Source: CBDFNC01 sp965249895 (GTDB lineage Bacteria; Pseudomonadota; Gammaproteobacteria; Enterobacterales; CBDFNC01). Taken from it: a stretch of 64,000 nt of DNA. The notes beneath the pieces are model-generated. The model did not search any database, was not told where the DNA came from, and saw nothing but the letters and a program-made list of their open reading frames with translations. This document shows, piece by piece, positions 36,405-45,842 of this stretch (position 1 is the stretch's first letter; each line of letters starts with the position of its first letter). The stretch is taken from NCBI GenBank assembly GCA_965249895.1, contig CBDFNC010000004.1:496001-560000 (forward strand), written 5' to 3'. A program made the translations under genes and the position numbers.

Positions 36405-39050
36405 ATGAAATCGAATAAGTGTTTGCTTGCGACTGCTGTCTTAGCAGCCTTGCTATCTTCTTCTGCCATAGCAGAAACGACTCAGCAGCAGTTAGATCAG
36501 TTTGCTAACGGCGTCAATCTACAGTTTTCTCTACAGGAAAATAATCCGGCGGATTGCCCTGATACTGCCCCTTGGGGATTGTGTAACAACTATGATATTC
36601 GGCTGACAAATACAGCCGGAGCCCTCGAAGGCAATGACTGGTCTATTTTCTTCCACGATATTCGTCTTATTCTAGGTCATGTCAGTGAAGATTTTAACGT
36701 CACCCATATCAATGGCGACCTGTATAAAGTCACTCCAAAGCCTGGATTTGGAGGGTTCGCTTCGGGTGAAACCAAAGTTATCAACATTACTTCTCAGTAT
36801 TGGAAAATTGTAGAAACTGACTTTATGCCTCGTGCGTATGTGGCTGCCGATGGCTTGCAACCGGCAATCATTGCAAACACCGATAGTGATACTCCAGACA
36901 GCTACCTTGTGCCTCTGACAGATCCGGAGAAACATCTTAAGCGTACTCCTGGCGACAATACCGTGATGGCGACACCTGACGTCTTGTTTGAAGCCAACGC
37001 CGATATTGCCGCATTATCCGAAAGTAACCTGGCCGCCAAGATCCTACCGACCCCGTTAGATGTGCAGCGCGGGGACCAAACGGTAAGCATTAATGCGGCT
37101 GACTGGGTCATTATGGCCAAATGGAATACGCAAGGCGAAGCGATGATACTGCAAGAAAAATTAAGCGCAGTATTGCAAGGAGAAGTGTCGATACAAGAGT
37201 GGGACATTCCCGCAGGTGCTAAAGTAATATCCGTTGAAGTTGGCTCCGTTTCAGGTGCGGCTGATGCTGCGGAAGGGTATGAATTGGATATCACGTCCGA
37301 TGGTATTACTGTCACGGGTAAAGACGTAGCCGGTGCCTTCTACGGTGTACAGTCGCTGATCAACCTGTTGCCGGCGGCGACCAGTCAATCCGCTGCCATC
37401 GAAGTGCCGGATTTGAAAGTAGCGGACGCACCGCGATTCCCCCACCGTGGCATGCAGGTTGATATCGGTCGCAACTTCACCGGGAAAGAGTTCTTGCTTA
37501 AGCTGGTCAATCAAATGGGTAGCTATAAGCTAAACAAGTTGCACCTCGCCCTCACCAACGATGAAGGTTTTCGCCTCGAAATCCCGGGTCTTCCAGAGCT
37601 GACCGACATAGGTGCCCAGCGTTGTCACGATCTGACAGAGCAAACTTGTATACTGCCACAGCTGGGTTCAGGGCCGTTCAACAATAACGACGGTAGTGGC
37701 TACCTGACCACTGCCGATTACCTTGAAATCCTACAAGCGGCGAAAGCCAGCCATATTGAGGTCATTCCTGAATTCAATATGCCAGGTCACGCTCGTGCAG
37801 CCATCATAGCAATGGAAGCCCGTTACAACCGCCTGGCTGCAGAAGGAAAACCCGACGAAGCGGCACAATATCTCCTGTCTGATCCACTGGACAAATCTAG
37901 CTACCTAAGTGTTCAAAACTATACAGACAACGCAATAAACGCGTGTATGGACTCGTCTTACACTTTCGTACGCAAGTTGGTTGCCGAAGTAACAGCCCTG
38001 CACTGGCAAGCTGGATTACCACTAAAAACCTGGCATATGGGCGCCGACGAAGTTGCTGAAGGAGCATGGACCCAATCACCAGAGTGTGAAAAAATGTTCA
38101 ATGCCGAAGGCAGCACGGTTAAACGTCCGCATGATCTGGTTGAATACTTCGTCAAGAATGTCAGTGGTATCGTTCAGGACTACGGCATGAGCTTAGCTGG
38201 TTGGCAGGACGGGTTACGTCAGTTCAATGCCGACGACAGCCGTAGCTTTATTGACCCGAATGCGTTAGCGGGCGACACCCTAGCTAACTACTGGGAAATC
38301 CTGATGTGGGGTGGTCAAACCAATCACAACACGTTGGCGAACTTGGGTTACAAATTGGTTGACTCCAACCCCGAGTTCCTTTATTTCGACTTCCCATATG
38401 AAGCGGATCCTAAGGAGCGTGGCTACTACTGGGGGACTCGCTATACCAACACCCGTAAGCTGTTTGGTTATATGCCGGAGAACTACTCTGCCAACGCCGA
38501 GCTAATGATCGATCGTCAGGGTAACTCAATTACAGCCAATGATCCTGTTCCTCTAATAGCACCAGAAAACGTGGTGGGTATTCAGGGACAATCCTGGACT
38601 GAAACCATCATGAACGCCGAGCAACATGACTATATGACCTACCCTCGCCTGTTGCCTTTGGCTGAGCGCGCGTGGCACAAACCAGCATGGGAACCTGCTT
38701 ATGTGGCAGGTCGTACATACAGTAACGTGCCGGGTTCAGAAACCAACTATGTTGATCGTCAGGCGCTGAAATCTGATTGGGAAGCGTTTGCCAACCTACT
38801 TGGCCAACGAGAGCTGGCTAAGCTTGATCTCGCCGGTGTAGACTATCGCCTGCCAAATCCAGGGGCGAAAGTGGAAGCAGGCAAACTGCTAGCCAATACA
38901 CCATTTCCTGGCCTGGGCATTCAGGTATCAACCAACCAAGGTCAGAGCTGGGATACCTATCAAGCTGACATGACAGTTGGCGGTGAAGTATGGTTACGCT
39001 CTGTGGATGCAACAGGTACCCGCTTCAGTCGAGTAAGCAAGATTAACTAA
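36405..39050 (+). CDS. Chitobiase / beta-N-acetylhexosaminidase (GH20)
   Basis: An 881-residue enzyme that splits chitobiose to GlcNAc. I chose the ATG at 36405 because it has AAGGA upstream and gives a clean signal peptide (MKSNKCLLATAVLAALLSSS...AIA); the frame is open further upstream to 36291 but without a sensible start. Order: signal peptide 1-23, CHB_HEX carbohydrate-binding part (about 25-185), GH20b domain (about 215-340), catalytic barrel (about 345-770) with the Asp-Glu pair in HMGADEVAEGAW near 547, and a C-terminal beta domain. The length is like Vibrio and Serratia chitobiases (about 885). It is likely periplasmic or outer-membrane associated and is monocistronic with its own terminator. 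Confidence 0.95.
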   Translation: MKSNKCLLATAVLAALLSSSAIAETTQQQLDQFANGVNLQFSLQENNPADCPDTAPWGLCNNYDIRLTNTAGALEGNDWSIFFHDIRLILGHVSEDFNVTHINGDLYKVTPKPGFGGFASGETKVINITSQYWKIVETDFMPRAYVAADGLQPAIIANTDSDTPDSYLVPLTDPEKHLKRTPGDNTVMATPDVLFEANADIAALSESNLAAKILPTPLDVQRGDQTVSINAADWVIMAKWNTQGEAMILQEKLSAVLQGEVSIQEWDIPAGAKVISVEVGSVSGAADAAEGYELDITSDGITVTGKDVAGAFYGVQSLINLLPAATSQSAAIEVPDLKVADAPRFPHRGMQVDIGRNFTGKEFLLKLVNQMGSYKLNKLHLALTNDEGFRLEIPGLPELTDIGAQRCHDLTEQTCILPQLGSGPFNNNDGSGYLTTADYLEILQAAKASHIEVIPEFNMPGHARAAIIAMEARYNRLAAEGKPDEAAQYLLSDPLDKSSYLSVQNYTDNAINACMDSSYTFVRKLVAEVTALHWQAGLPLKTWHMGADEVAEGAWTQSPECEKMFNAEGSTVKRPHDLVEYFVKNVSGIVQDYGMSLAGWQDGLRQFNADDSRSFIDPNALAGDTLANYWEILMWGGQTNHNTLANLGYKLVDSNPEFLYFDFPYEADPKERGYYWGTRYTNTRKLFGYMPENYSANAELMIDRQGNSITANDPVPLIAPENVVGIQGQSWTETIMNAEQHDYMTYPRLLPLAERAWHKPAWEPAYVAGRTYSNVPGSETNYVDRQALKSDWEAFANLLGQRELAKLDLAGVDYRLPNPGAKVEAGKLLANTPFPGLGIQVSTNQGQSWDTYQADMTVGGEVWLRSVDATGTRFSRVSKIN

Positions 39051-39070
39051 CTGTAATCGTTTAAGTTTAT

Positions 39071-39093
39071 AAGGGCGGGGATATCCCGCCCTT
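39071..39093 (+). terminator. Rho-independent-type terminator after chitobiase
   Basis: A perfect 9-bp GC-rich stem (AAGGGCGGG / CCCGCCCTT) with a five-base loop lies 20 bp after the stop codon and is followed by ATTTGT. Confidence 0.85.
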
Positions 39094-39291
39094 ATTTGTG
39101 GGTTCCCATGCGGCGGAACTAAATGAATACAAAATATCGAAATTTCAATCATTTTTTTGACCAGTATGGCCAACACAAAATCCAATTATTTCTAACTAGA
39201 GCGGGTTGAACCTGCAGGGCAAACGAGACTACATCACCAGTTGCTATCCCAATTGCCAGTATCATCGTATATTGGTTGTCGCTCCTAGCTT

Positions 39292-39453
39292 TCAAGCGTT
39301 TATTCTTTCACCCCACTTTGACGCTGCTTTCTTCAACATGTTTAACGCTATTTTGCGCTTCAGATCAAACTTTTCTGTGGCATAGCCGTTTCTTAGTCGG
39401 TTGCTGTCTTTGTTGAAGCTGACGTCGAGCTGACAAGGTAGCTTATTCTCCGC
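39292..39453 (-). pseudogene. ISAs1-family transposase C-terminal remnant
   Basis: Reading the minus strand gives AENKLPCQLDVSFN, then RNGYATEKFDLKRKIALNML up to a stop at 39292-39294. This matches the C-terminal IENKLHWVLDV...RxGhaxEN...RRIALNLL block of ISAs1/H-repeat transposases. Everything upstream is missing, so it is a decayed fragment. Confidence 0.65.
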
Positions 39454-39492
39454 GCACTAGTGGCTGGGTATTACAATGTGGCTGATTTGTCT

Positions 39493-39578
39493 TTATTCCT
39501 GAAGCTCAAGTTTTGATTTCTTAAGATTCCATGGCAACAAGGTCTCAAACTTCTCAACGATATCTGCATAAGGTCACT
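39493..39578 (-). pseudogene. Probable IS66-family transposase C-terminal remnant
   Basis: The minus strand reads PYADIVEKFETLLPWNLKK and then reaches a stop at 39493-39495. The LLPWNL ending is typical of IS66 TnpC proteins. Only the last about 28 codons are recognisable, and the fragment sits directly next to the ISAs1 remnant. Confidence 0.45.
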
Positions 39579-39595
39579 TTACGGCCAGCCTTGGG

Positions 39596-39618
39596 GCTGG
39601 AGGTTAGAGACCTCCAGC
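39596..39618. terminator. Hairpin downstream of arsenite methyltransferase
   Basis: A perfect 9-bp stem (GCTGGAGGT / ACCTCCAGC) with a five-base loop lies about 58 bp beyond the 3' end of the minus-strand arsM-like gene. There is no clear T-run, so it may be a weak terminator or part of the IS debris. Confidence 0.4.
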
Positions 39619-39675
39619 TACCCGATTATACCGAGGGTTTAACTGCTTCTATAGTAGCTGATACAACATGATCCG

Positions 39676-40527
39676 TTATTTTACCTCCAGGCACCCATTC
39701 GCGAATAAAGCCACGGCTTTGTCCTTGGGTGAAATGCGGATATCTTCAAACCCCGCACTAACCAGATAGGCTTCGATGTCAGGAAGTGAACTGGCGCCCG
39801 CCATGCAGCCTGTGGAGAGGAAAAGGTCGTTTTGTAGTTCTTGCGGCAACGCTGCCGTAAGAATGATGTCGGAAACAGCAATACGACCACCAGGTTTCAA
39901 GACACGAAATGCCTCTGAGTAAACCTTCGACTTCTCTGGCGACAGGTTTATCACGCAATTCGAGATAATGACATCCACTTTGTTGTCCGCAACGGGAAGA
40001 TTCTCTATTTCAGCAAGGTAGAACTCCACATTACTAACACCGGCTCTTTCGGCATTCAGCCTGGCCTTGGTGATCATTTCAGGCGTCATGTCCACCCCGA
40101 ACACAGAGCCCTTATCGCCAGTTGCTTTTGCTGCCAGAAAACAATCTATTCCTGCTCCACTTCCAAGATCGAGAACAGTTTCTCCCTGTTTAATTGAAGC
40201 AATGGCTTGAGGATTGCCGCAACCAAGGCCGAGGTTTGCCCCTTCCGGCAGGGAGGCCAACTCGCCCGAGGAATAGCCAAGTGCTTTTGAAGTCTCATCC
40301 GGCGACAGTGCCGGGCCGCTGCAACATACACCTTGTGTGTTGTTGTTATCACGTGATTGTGTTTCACCGCAACCGCAACCGTCTTCACCTCCCGCCTTTG
40401 CCTCAGCATCCGCCACGCAGCAGGCATCCGTATCTTCAGGTGTCGGCCCTCCGCAGCATCTCTCTGCTGTTTTTCCATAGTGGCTTCGTACCGCTTCATG
40501 GATTTCGTTGTTGTTGTGTTGTCTCAT
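39676..40527 (-). CDS. arsM: Arsenite S-adenosylmethionine methyltransferase
   Basis: A 283-residue SAM methyltransferase with motif I (VLDLGSGAGIDCFLAA) and the ArsM cysteines in ISNCVINLSP and STGCMAGASS, which bind As(III). It methylates arsenite to methylated arsenicals in the cytosol. The N-terminal 75 residues hold about ten extra cysteines in CCGG, ACC, CGCG and CC clusters beyond the usual N-terminal cysteine, which could bind additional thiophilic metal. No arsR or other ars gene is adjacent, and the gene is bounded by decayed IS fragments on its 3' side, so horizontal acquisition is possible. Confidence 0.93.
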   Translation of the reverse strand: MRQHNNNEIHEAVRSHYGKTAERCCGGPTPEDTDACCVADAEAKAGGEDGCGCGETQSRDNNNTQGVCCSGPALSPDETSKALGYSSGELASLPEGANLGLGCGNPQAIASIKQGETVLDLGSGAGIDCFLAAKATGDKGSVFGVDMTPEMITKARLNAERAGVSNVEFYLAEIENLPVADNKVDVIISNCVINLSPEKSKVYSEAFRVLKPGGRIAVSDIILTAALPQELQNDLFLSTGCMAGASSLPDIEAYLVSAGFEDIRISPKDKAVALFANGCLEVK

Positions 40528-41235
40528 TGGTTTATCCTTTCATGATTAGAATTAAGCAGAACAAATTCTGCCTTCCACTCTGGTAGACGGAGAAATCATG
40601 AAAAGGACGCAAAATCAGTGAAATATTTGTACAGAGGTTGCAATCGGCATCTTTCTTTTAGTAAAAAACCATTTGATTCTTCATATTAATTTCTACTTTG
40701 CAGCAGTCGTGGAGCATGTTTTTTAAGTAACTGTTCACCAAGGATATATCGACGCAGAGGAGAAAGCGCAGTAGAAGACGAAGTAATAATTGGTGTAATT
40801 TCAAGAAGATGCTAATGTACTTCCTCATTTAGAAACCATGAGTCAACATGCGTTTTATCCAGGTTGACTGGTATTATGAGCGAAGCCCATAAAATAACGG
40901 GGCTAAGGGTAACAATTGTTGCGGCCTTTGTAGGAGCAGATGCCTTTCTATAAGTGAAGAAGGCGAAGCCAGTGCCAGCAAGGTTCGCCGAATGTGCATC
41001 CATGCGCTTTACATCTCATCCCTGAGATGGGTTCGGCTCCTACAAGCCCGATAGATCTGTTACCCAGGTTTGACCAGTCCCTTATGAGCATGCTTTACAT
41101 ACGTGAGTTTATAACTGAAGAGGTGGTGCTACAGTAATCCGATGTGACAATTTTCCATATCCGGATCTGTATGACGCCGGCCCAATAATGGGTCACGCCA
41201 CCATTATTGGCTTAAAAATATTAAAGGGAATCATA
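40528..41235. other. Intergenic region with one REP/MITE-like element
   Basis: About 700 bp without a credible gene. The only structure seen is the 118-bp inverted-repeat element at 40928-41045. A 63-residue frame at 40812-41003 lies mostly inside that element and is not taken as a gene. Confidence 0.6.
40928..41045. repeat. 118-bp palindromic intergenic element, copy 1
   Basis: It is bounded by perfect 10-bp inverted repeats (TTGTAGGAGC / GCTCCTACAA) and contains an internal CATCTCA-TCCC-TGAGATG hairpin. A diverged copy with the same inner hairpin lies at 57911-58030. It resembles REP-type elements of gammaproteobacteria. Confidence 0.8.
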
Positions 41236-41589
41236 ATGAAACAAGCACCAATTAAAAAACTAATCACATTTGACGATTTTGAAAAACTCGATATACGAGT
41301 GGGAACAATCGCAGCTGTTTCAGAAATTGAGAAATCTAAAAAACTGATGAAATTGACCGTGGATTTTGGCGATCATGTTCGTTCAATTATTGCTGGCATA
41401 AAACAAGAACGTGAAAATCCATACGAAATTGAAGGAAAGCAAGCGCTATTCGTTGTTAATCTACCAGAGCAAAAAATGGCAGGAGAGGTATCTCAAGGAA
41501 TGCTATTTGATATTGGTTATGCAGACAAGTTGACTCCTTGTTTAGCCACACCAGAAACTGCAGTGCCAAATGGTAGTAGAGCCGGGTAG
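41236..41589 (+). CDS. CsaA/YgjH-like tRNA-binding domain protein
   Basis: A 117-residue stand-alone OB-fold protein of the tRNA_bind family, related to CsaA and to the C-terminal domain of MetRS. The core reads FEKLDIRVGTI, then VNLPEQKMAGEVSQGML, and PNGSRAG near the end. Members are dimers that bind tRNA-like RNA and have been given chaperone-like roles. I use the ATG at 41236, which has AAAGGGA upstream; the frame extends upstream to 41188 without a better start. No operon partner is present; IS630 debris begins 30 bp downstream on the other strand. Confidence 0.88.
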   Translation: MKQAPIKKLITFDDFEKLDIRVGTIAAVSEIEKSKKLMKLTVDFGDHVRSIIAGIKQERENPYEIEGKQALFVVNLPEQKMAGEVSQGMLFDIGYADKLTPCLATPETAVPNGSRAG

Positions 41590-41620
41590 GCACTGGTTAT
41601 ACATTCAAAGCCATAAGTAC

Positions 41621-42257
41621 CTAGGTAAAAGTTATTCTGAATTTAGATGAATAATTAGACAGGATGTTTTTTACACACTTGGTCAGATTTTCAAATGTTT
41701 CAAAAGCGCAGGTGGGAAGCCATTCATACTTAATTTTCCGCCATAGTATTTCTATGATATTCAGCTCTGGCGAATAAGCTGGCAGATACAGCACCAAAAC
41801 ACCCTCTGTTATCCAGTCACTGCATTTCTCTTTAAATTTCGCAGAGCGGTGAAAAGATGCGTTGTCCAGAAAAACGACTGTCAGTTTTTTCTTTGCGGTG
41901 TGTGGCTTATTTTCTATCAGCTTTTCAAACGCCTCGATGACTGTGTCAGTAGTAACGTGACCTTCGGTGCTGTGGTAAACCAGCTTTCCTTGGCGGCTTA
42001 AAAAGCCAAGTACGTTCAATCGCTTACTATGCGAATAGGCAGGAAATGCAAACGGCTCACCGACTGGGCTCCATGCGTAAGGTAAGTTCGATTTTTGGCT
42101 GAAACCTGATTCATCGAAATAATAGAGGTCCAACTCGCCCTCTTGTTCAAGCTTTATAAATTTATTCAGGGTGTTGTAACACTTTCGGAACGCCTCTTCA
42201 TCACGCTTTAGTTTGAGTGAATGTCTGGCTCTTTTATGGCTGTAGTTAAATTTTTTT
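41621..42257 (-). pseudogene. IS630-family transposase, C-terminal part (frame 2)
   Basis: This part holds the DDE catalytic core: FDESG (first Asp), VFLDNASFH (second Asp) and PELNIIEILW (Glu). Reading in this frame continues upstream of the ATG at 42133 through an N-terminal stretch typical of IS630 (YSHKRARHSLKLKRDEEAF) to a run of seven A on the minus strand at 42251-42257, where it must join the 42246-42638 frame by a +1 shift. Only one base separates the two frames, so it is either a programmed slip or a one-base mutation in the homopolymer. Confidence 0.88.
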
Positions 42258-42638
42258 CAACGTTCGCTTAATCGTTGAAACGCTGGCTTTTTTGCCGCTT
42301 TCTTTCTCCATCAGGGACTGGGCTCGCTTGAGTTGATGAGGCTCCTCATCCACAAGCTCTTTCAGGCGCTGTTTCTCCTCATCCGTATAAATAGTGGGCC
42401 GCCCCGTTCGCTTTGCGTCATAAAGGCTTGAGATCCCAAACTCTTCCCAGCAATCGATCCATTTAGAAAGCGTCTCCAAGCTGGTATCGAAGATATCCGC
42501 TAGCTGCTTAATATCGTATCTCTTATGGCTGAGTAGGATGGCATGAGCCCGGATTCTACAACGATGTTTGGGGTGATTAGCCACAGCTTCTCTAAGGGTA
42601 ATTTGTTCGGCCTCAGTAAGGCGCCATACTACTTTCAC
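42246..42638 (-). CDS. IS630-family transposase, N-terminal helix-turn-helix part (frame 1)
   Basis: A 130-residue protein with the IS630 N-terminal HTH region (LADIFDTSLETLSKWIDCWEEFG) and the linker GRPTIYTDEEKQRLKEL. It ends at a stop right after the A7 run at 42251-42257. The catalytic half follows in another frame. The terminal inverted repeats of the element were not identified by eye. Confidence 0.85.
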   Translation of the reverse strand: MKVVWRLTEAEQITLREAVANHPKHRCRIRAHAILLSHKRYDIKQLADIFDTSLETLSKWIDCWEEFGISSLYDAKRTGRPTIYTDEEKQRLKELVDEEPHQLKRAQSLMEKESGKKASVSTIKRTLKKI

Positions 42639-43374
42639 GGATTGGTACGCATGATGTTGAAAATTGATGCATGTATACTGGAGTCGGTGAAAAAACGCAA
42701 AAATATCTGTGCCACTGCATAAAAAACAAACAGTGAGCAGCTCTGAAAACTTATGCTCACCTACTTAATCGAGTAACCGGATGTCAAAATTTTACCGAAG
42801 CTAAGCAGCGCCTACAACACTGTATAAGCTAGCTAAACCAGTAAAACGCACTGAATTCTATACCTAAACCGCCGAGTGTAATAAATCACCTTAATTGCTT
42901 TGCTAAGCGTACTTTTCGATGATACCTGTTGGACCTTATAAGTGAGTAAGTATACGTTTTTCGAGATTATGTATTTATTTTAACCATTGTAAATATACTG
43001 ATTCGCCTAGTACTGCATGGCCTGTCTAGATTGGTAGGTTGATTTAAGCCTTGGTGAACTTTTACTTATGCACTTACACGAGATGCCAGATAGTCTGGTT
43101 TTATCGACCAATCATATGGAATTGCGCCACTGTAAGTGACTGCAACATAGATAACTTATGAACTGCCACCAAGTGCTTCTTCGAAGAGTTCCGTTAAAAA
43201 TAGAAGGCCAGACTTGATCAAACTGGTAAAGTACTAGAACGACACATAACGGACACTCGTATTAAAAAAAAAGCTGGATTTGAGGCCTATTAAATTTGCT
43301 TAAAAAAAATATTGGTATAAATCTAATACTCCAAATCCTGCATCATTAATCTCTTAAATCGGATTTTCCGAGAG
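42639..43374. other. Intergenic region with a 138-bp MITE copy
   Basis: About 735 bp between the IS630 transposase and the serine hydrolase. Apart from the repeat at 42939-43076 nothing recognisable was seen. Confidence 0.6.
42939..43076. repeat. 138-bp MITE-like repeat, copy 1
   Basis: The ends are imperfect inverted repeats, TAAGTGAGTAAGTA and the reverse complement TAAGTGCATAAGTA. The inside is highly similar to 46935-47072 and clearly related to 47076-47213; all three are exactly 138 bp by my count. It holds no open frame. Confidence 0.88.
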
Positions 43375-44547
43375 CTAATTTATTAGCTTATGAGCTTGCG
43401 ACCAAAACTGACTCGATATTTTGCTTATGGTGTTAGACTCGGCATTGATGAGCACTGCAAAACCTACATCTAATTCTGGCGAGTAGCCAATATCAGCACG
43501 AAAGCCTGCCACCCAGCCAGAATGATAGATAATTGAGTAATTTTTCAATTGGTATATACGCCACCCATATCCATAGTGCGCATCAGTCAAATGATCTCTC
43601 CAAAATTTTCGACGCAGATCTTTTTTAGTTTTTATCCGGGGAATGGTTAATTCATTTAGTAGTTTAGGGGGCAATATTTCTGGCTTATAGCCTAAATTAG
43701 CGACTAACCATTTAGCTAAGTCGGTAATGCTTGCGTTGATGCCCGCTGCTGGAGCAACTTTATAAAAATCTGGTTCTACTTTGACGGTACGCCAGATGTA
43801 TTGCTTAACTTCATTACCTTGCCTGTCCTGTCTACCTGTTTCGATACGTTTTCCGAGAACATGAGGTTTGGCTGTATTTTTTTGGTCCAAAAAAACGTCG
43901 ATACCAACAGAAGCATTCTTCATTTTTAGTGGCGTAAAAACTCTCTCCTGAAGCAAGCTTGAATAGCTTTTAGGTTGGCTCGTTTCTATGGCCGACTGCA
44001 AAAAGGAGTACGCGATATTCTGATACCCATAGCAATTCGCAGGTTTACAAATCGGTTTGATGCGATTAAAGCGACGGATGATTTTATCCATACTCAAGTT
44101 TTCATGAAGTAGGTTGTCATAAGCGTTTGGCATAAGTCCGCTTGAATGGCTTAGTAAATGTTTAAGTTGAATTTGCTCGGCAGCGCCCTCTTTCGCTAAA
44201 GAAAATTGAGGAACATATTTGGTGACAGGATCCGACAAGTTCAAGTACTGCTCTTGTGCCAGCATGGTGGTAACAGTCGCCGCAAAGGTTTTAGACACTG
44301 ATGCTAAACGAAATACAGTATTGCTATTTACTTTTTGAGACTTAGCTTTATCGGTATGACCAAACGTTTCCAAGGCGACAATATTATTGTTTTTCACTAT
44401 GACATATGCTGCGCCTGGAATACTGTATTTCTCTAGTTCATTAGCAACACTGGCAGAAAAATTTTGATTGAAATTGGTATGGTTACTGCCATATGCAAGC
44501 GGCATAAAGAAAAGTGCAAATAAAATACAGCTGACTTGATAAAACAT
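43375..44547 (-). CDS. Secreted serine beta-lactamase-family hydrolase (class C/esterase fold)
   Basis: A 390-residue protein of the serine hydrolase/Beta-lactamase family. The nucleophile motif SxxK is SVSK (near residue 83), the tyrosine motif is YQN in CYGYQNIAYS, and the third motif is HSG in IIYHSGWVAGF. A signal peptide starts at the ATG at 44547 (MFYQVSCILFALFFMPLAYG); a TTG start ten codons upstream is less likely. Relatives include esterases, D-aminopeptidases and AmpC-like enzymes, so the actual substrate is open and resistance should not be assumed. It stands alone between mobile elements. Confidence 0.88.
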   Translation of the reverse strand: MFYQVSCILFALFFMPLAYGSNHTNFNQNFSASVANELEKYSIPGAAYVIVKNNNIVALETFGHTDKAKSQKVNSNTVFRLASVSKTFAATVTTMLAQEQYLNLSDPVTKYVPQFSLAKEGAAEQIQLKHLLSHSSGLMPNAYDNLLHENLSMDKIIRRFNRIKPICKPANCYGYQNIAYSFLQSAIETSQPKSYSSLLQERVFTPLKMKNASVGIDVFLDQKNTAKPHVLGKRIETGRQDRQGNEVKQYIWRTVKVEPDFYKVAPAAGINASITDLAKWLVANLGYKPEILPPKLLNELTIPRIKTKKDLRRKFWRDHLTDAHYGYGWRIYQLKNYSIIYHSGWVAGFRADIGYSPELDVGFAVLINAESNTISKISSQFWSQAHKLIN

Positions 44548-44821
44548 CGCAACGGTCTCAGTTTGTAAAACTGCCAATTGTAACTACTCAAAAGACAAAT
44601 ATAAAGTAGAAATGATTGTTAAAAATGTTGACATTAGAGCGGCGTCTAAATAATTAACATCTTAATCAATGCTGGCTGAACTGAAACCTTAATCCCATCC
44701 TAGTTTTCTTTGCCATCACGAAAGAATAGGCCTAGTAAGGTGGGTGTAATTTGCCAAACATCTTGCGGGCACGGCTCTGTGCCAATTCCGTATTTACTCT
44801 GATTTTCATTATTTTTTCTGG

Positions 44822-44849
44822 TTGCGCCTTATCCTTGCGTCGCTATAAT
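44822..44849 (+). promoter_or_regulatory. Sigma-70-like promoter for yceI
   Basis: TTGCGC and a perfect TATAAT are separated by 16 bp and lie 45 bp upstream of the yceI-like ATG. Confidence 0.65.
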
Positions 44850-44893
44850 TATCGCCCACTGACAACCTGAACTAATTGAAAGGATTCCACGCG

Positions 44894-45469
44894 ATGCTTA
44901 AGAAATTAATTTCTCTGTCTGCTCTCATGTTGCTGAGCACTCTCGCTCATGCAGACTGGACGCTTAATAACGAACTATCCAGTGTTAACTTTGTATCGGT
45001 CAAAAAGGATAAAGTTGGTGAAAGCCACAGTTTTAAGTCCATAAGCGGTAGCCTTAGCGATAAAGGTGCTCTGGCCATTGATATCGACCTAACCAGTGTT
45101 CAAACCGGCATTGGGATTCGCGACCAGCGCATGGCGGAGTTCCTTTTCGAAACAGGTAAATTCGCCCAGCTGAATTTGACCGCTGATGTGGCCAAGCAGC
45201 TACATGCTCTTGTGCCAAATCAACCTCAGCTAATTACTGCCTCAGCCACGTTGTTATTACACGGAGTAGAAAAGAATATAGAAATAGAAGCGTTGGCAAC
45301 AAAGAGTATCGAAGGTGATCTGCTGATAGCATCCACCAAACCAGTTATTATCAATCCCGTCGACTACAACCTAAATACGGGCATAGACAAGCTACAGCAG
45401 CTGGCAGGACTCTCAGGTATCACTCGCTCGGTACCAGTTTCATTTGTTCTCTCCCTCGATAAAAAATAA
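44894..45469 (+). CDS. YceI-family periplasmic lipid-binding protein
   Basis: A 191-residue protein with a clear signal peptide (MLKKLISLSALMLLSTLAHA) followed by the YceI lipocalin-like beta barrel starting DWTLNNELSSVNFVSVKK. YceI proteins bind isoprenoid-type lipids in the periplasm and are often induced by base or osmotic stress. The ATG at 44894 has GAAAGGATT upstream. It is a single-gene unit with its own promoter and terminator. Confidence 0.92.
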   Translation: MLKKLISLSALMLLSTLAHADWTLNNELSSVNFVSVKKDKVGESHSFKSISGSLSDKGALAIDIDLTSVQTGIGIRDQRMAEFLFETGKFAQLNLTADVAKQLHALVPNQPQLITASATLLLHGVEKNIEIEALATKSIEGDLLIASTKPVIINPVDYNLNTGIDKLQQLAGLSGITRSVPVSFVLSLDKK

Positions 45470-45490
45470 GCTCGTTAAATTAGTGACTAT

Positions 45491-45516
45491 AAAAAGCCCG
45501 CAACTGTGGGCTTTTT
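45491..45516 (+). terminator. Terminator after yceI
   Basis: A 9-bp stem AAAAAGCCC / GGGCTTTTT with a short loop and a T-run at its 3' arm lies 22 bp beyond the yceI stop. The A-tract on the left arm makes it usable from both strands. Confidence 0.88.
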
Positions 45517-45842
45517 ATAAGACGGGCTAGTTAAGGGACCTCTGTAGAAACAAGCAAGGAGTCTCGCATAAACTCTAACGTAAGAATTTGAAAAATCTGT
45601 TTGGGTATCTAGTTTCACCATTTAAGTAAGCTCCTCGCCCACTATAGTCTGATTATCGGTTCGCAAGATATTTTCTAATGAGAAAAGCTACGCTAAAAAT
45701 AGAAAAGCCTGATTGTGATAACCCCCGCTAAAATTGCAGCCTACGTACTGACCAAGCCTAAGCAAACTACGGAAACACAACCGCTACTTTGAACTGAAAA
45801 TACCGCTTTATCTGTCGATTTGAATCGTTTGATAGATTCTGA
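45517..45842. other. Intergenic, nothing recognised
   Basis: About 325 bp between the yceI terminator and the 3' end of the glycerophosphodiesterase-like gene. No gene, repeat or clear hairpin was seen. Confidence 0.5.

Noticed and set aside
40812..41003. 63-codon minus-strand frame
   Set aside because: Most of it is the 118-bp repeat element; a second copy of that repeat does not keep the frame.
43375..44547. Calling the serine hydrolase an antibiotic-resistance beta-lactamase
   Set aside because: SxxK, YxN and HSG motifs are shared with esterases and peptidases; nothing specific to AmpC was seen.
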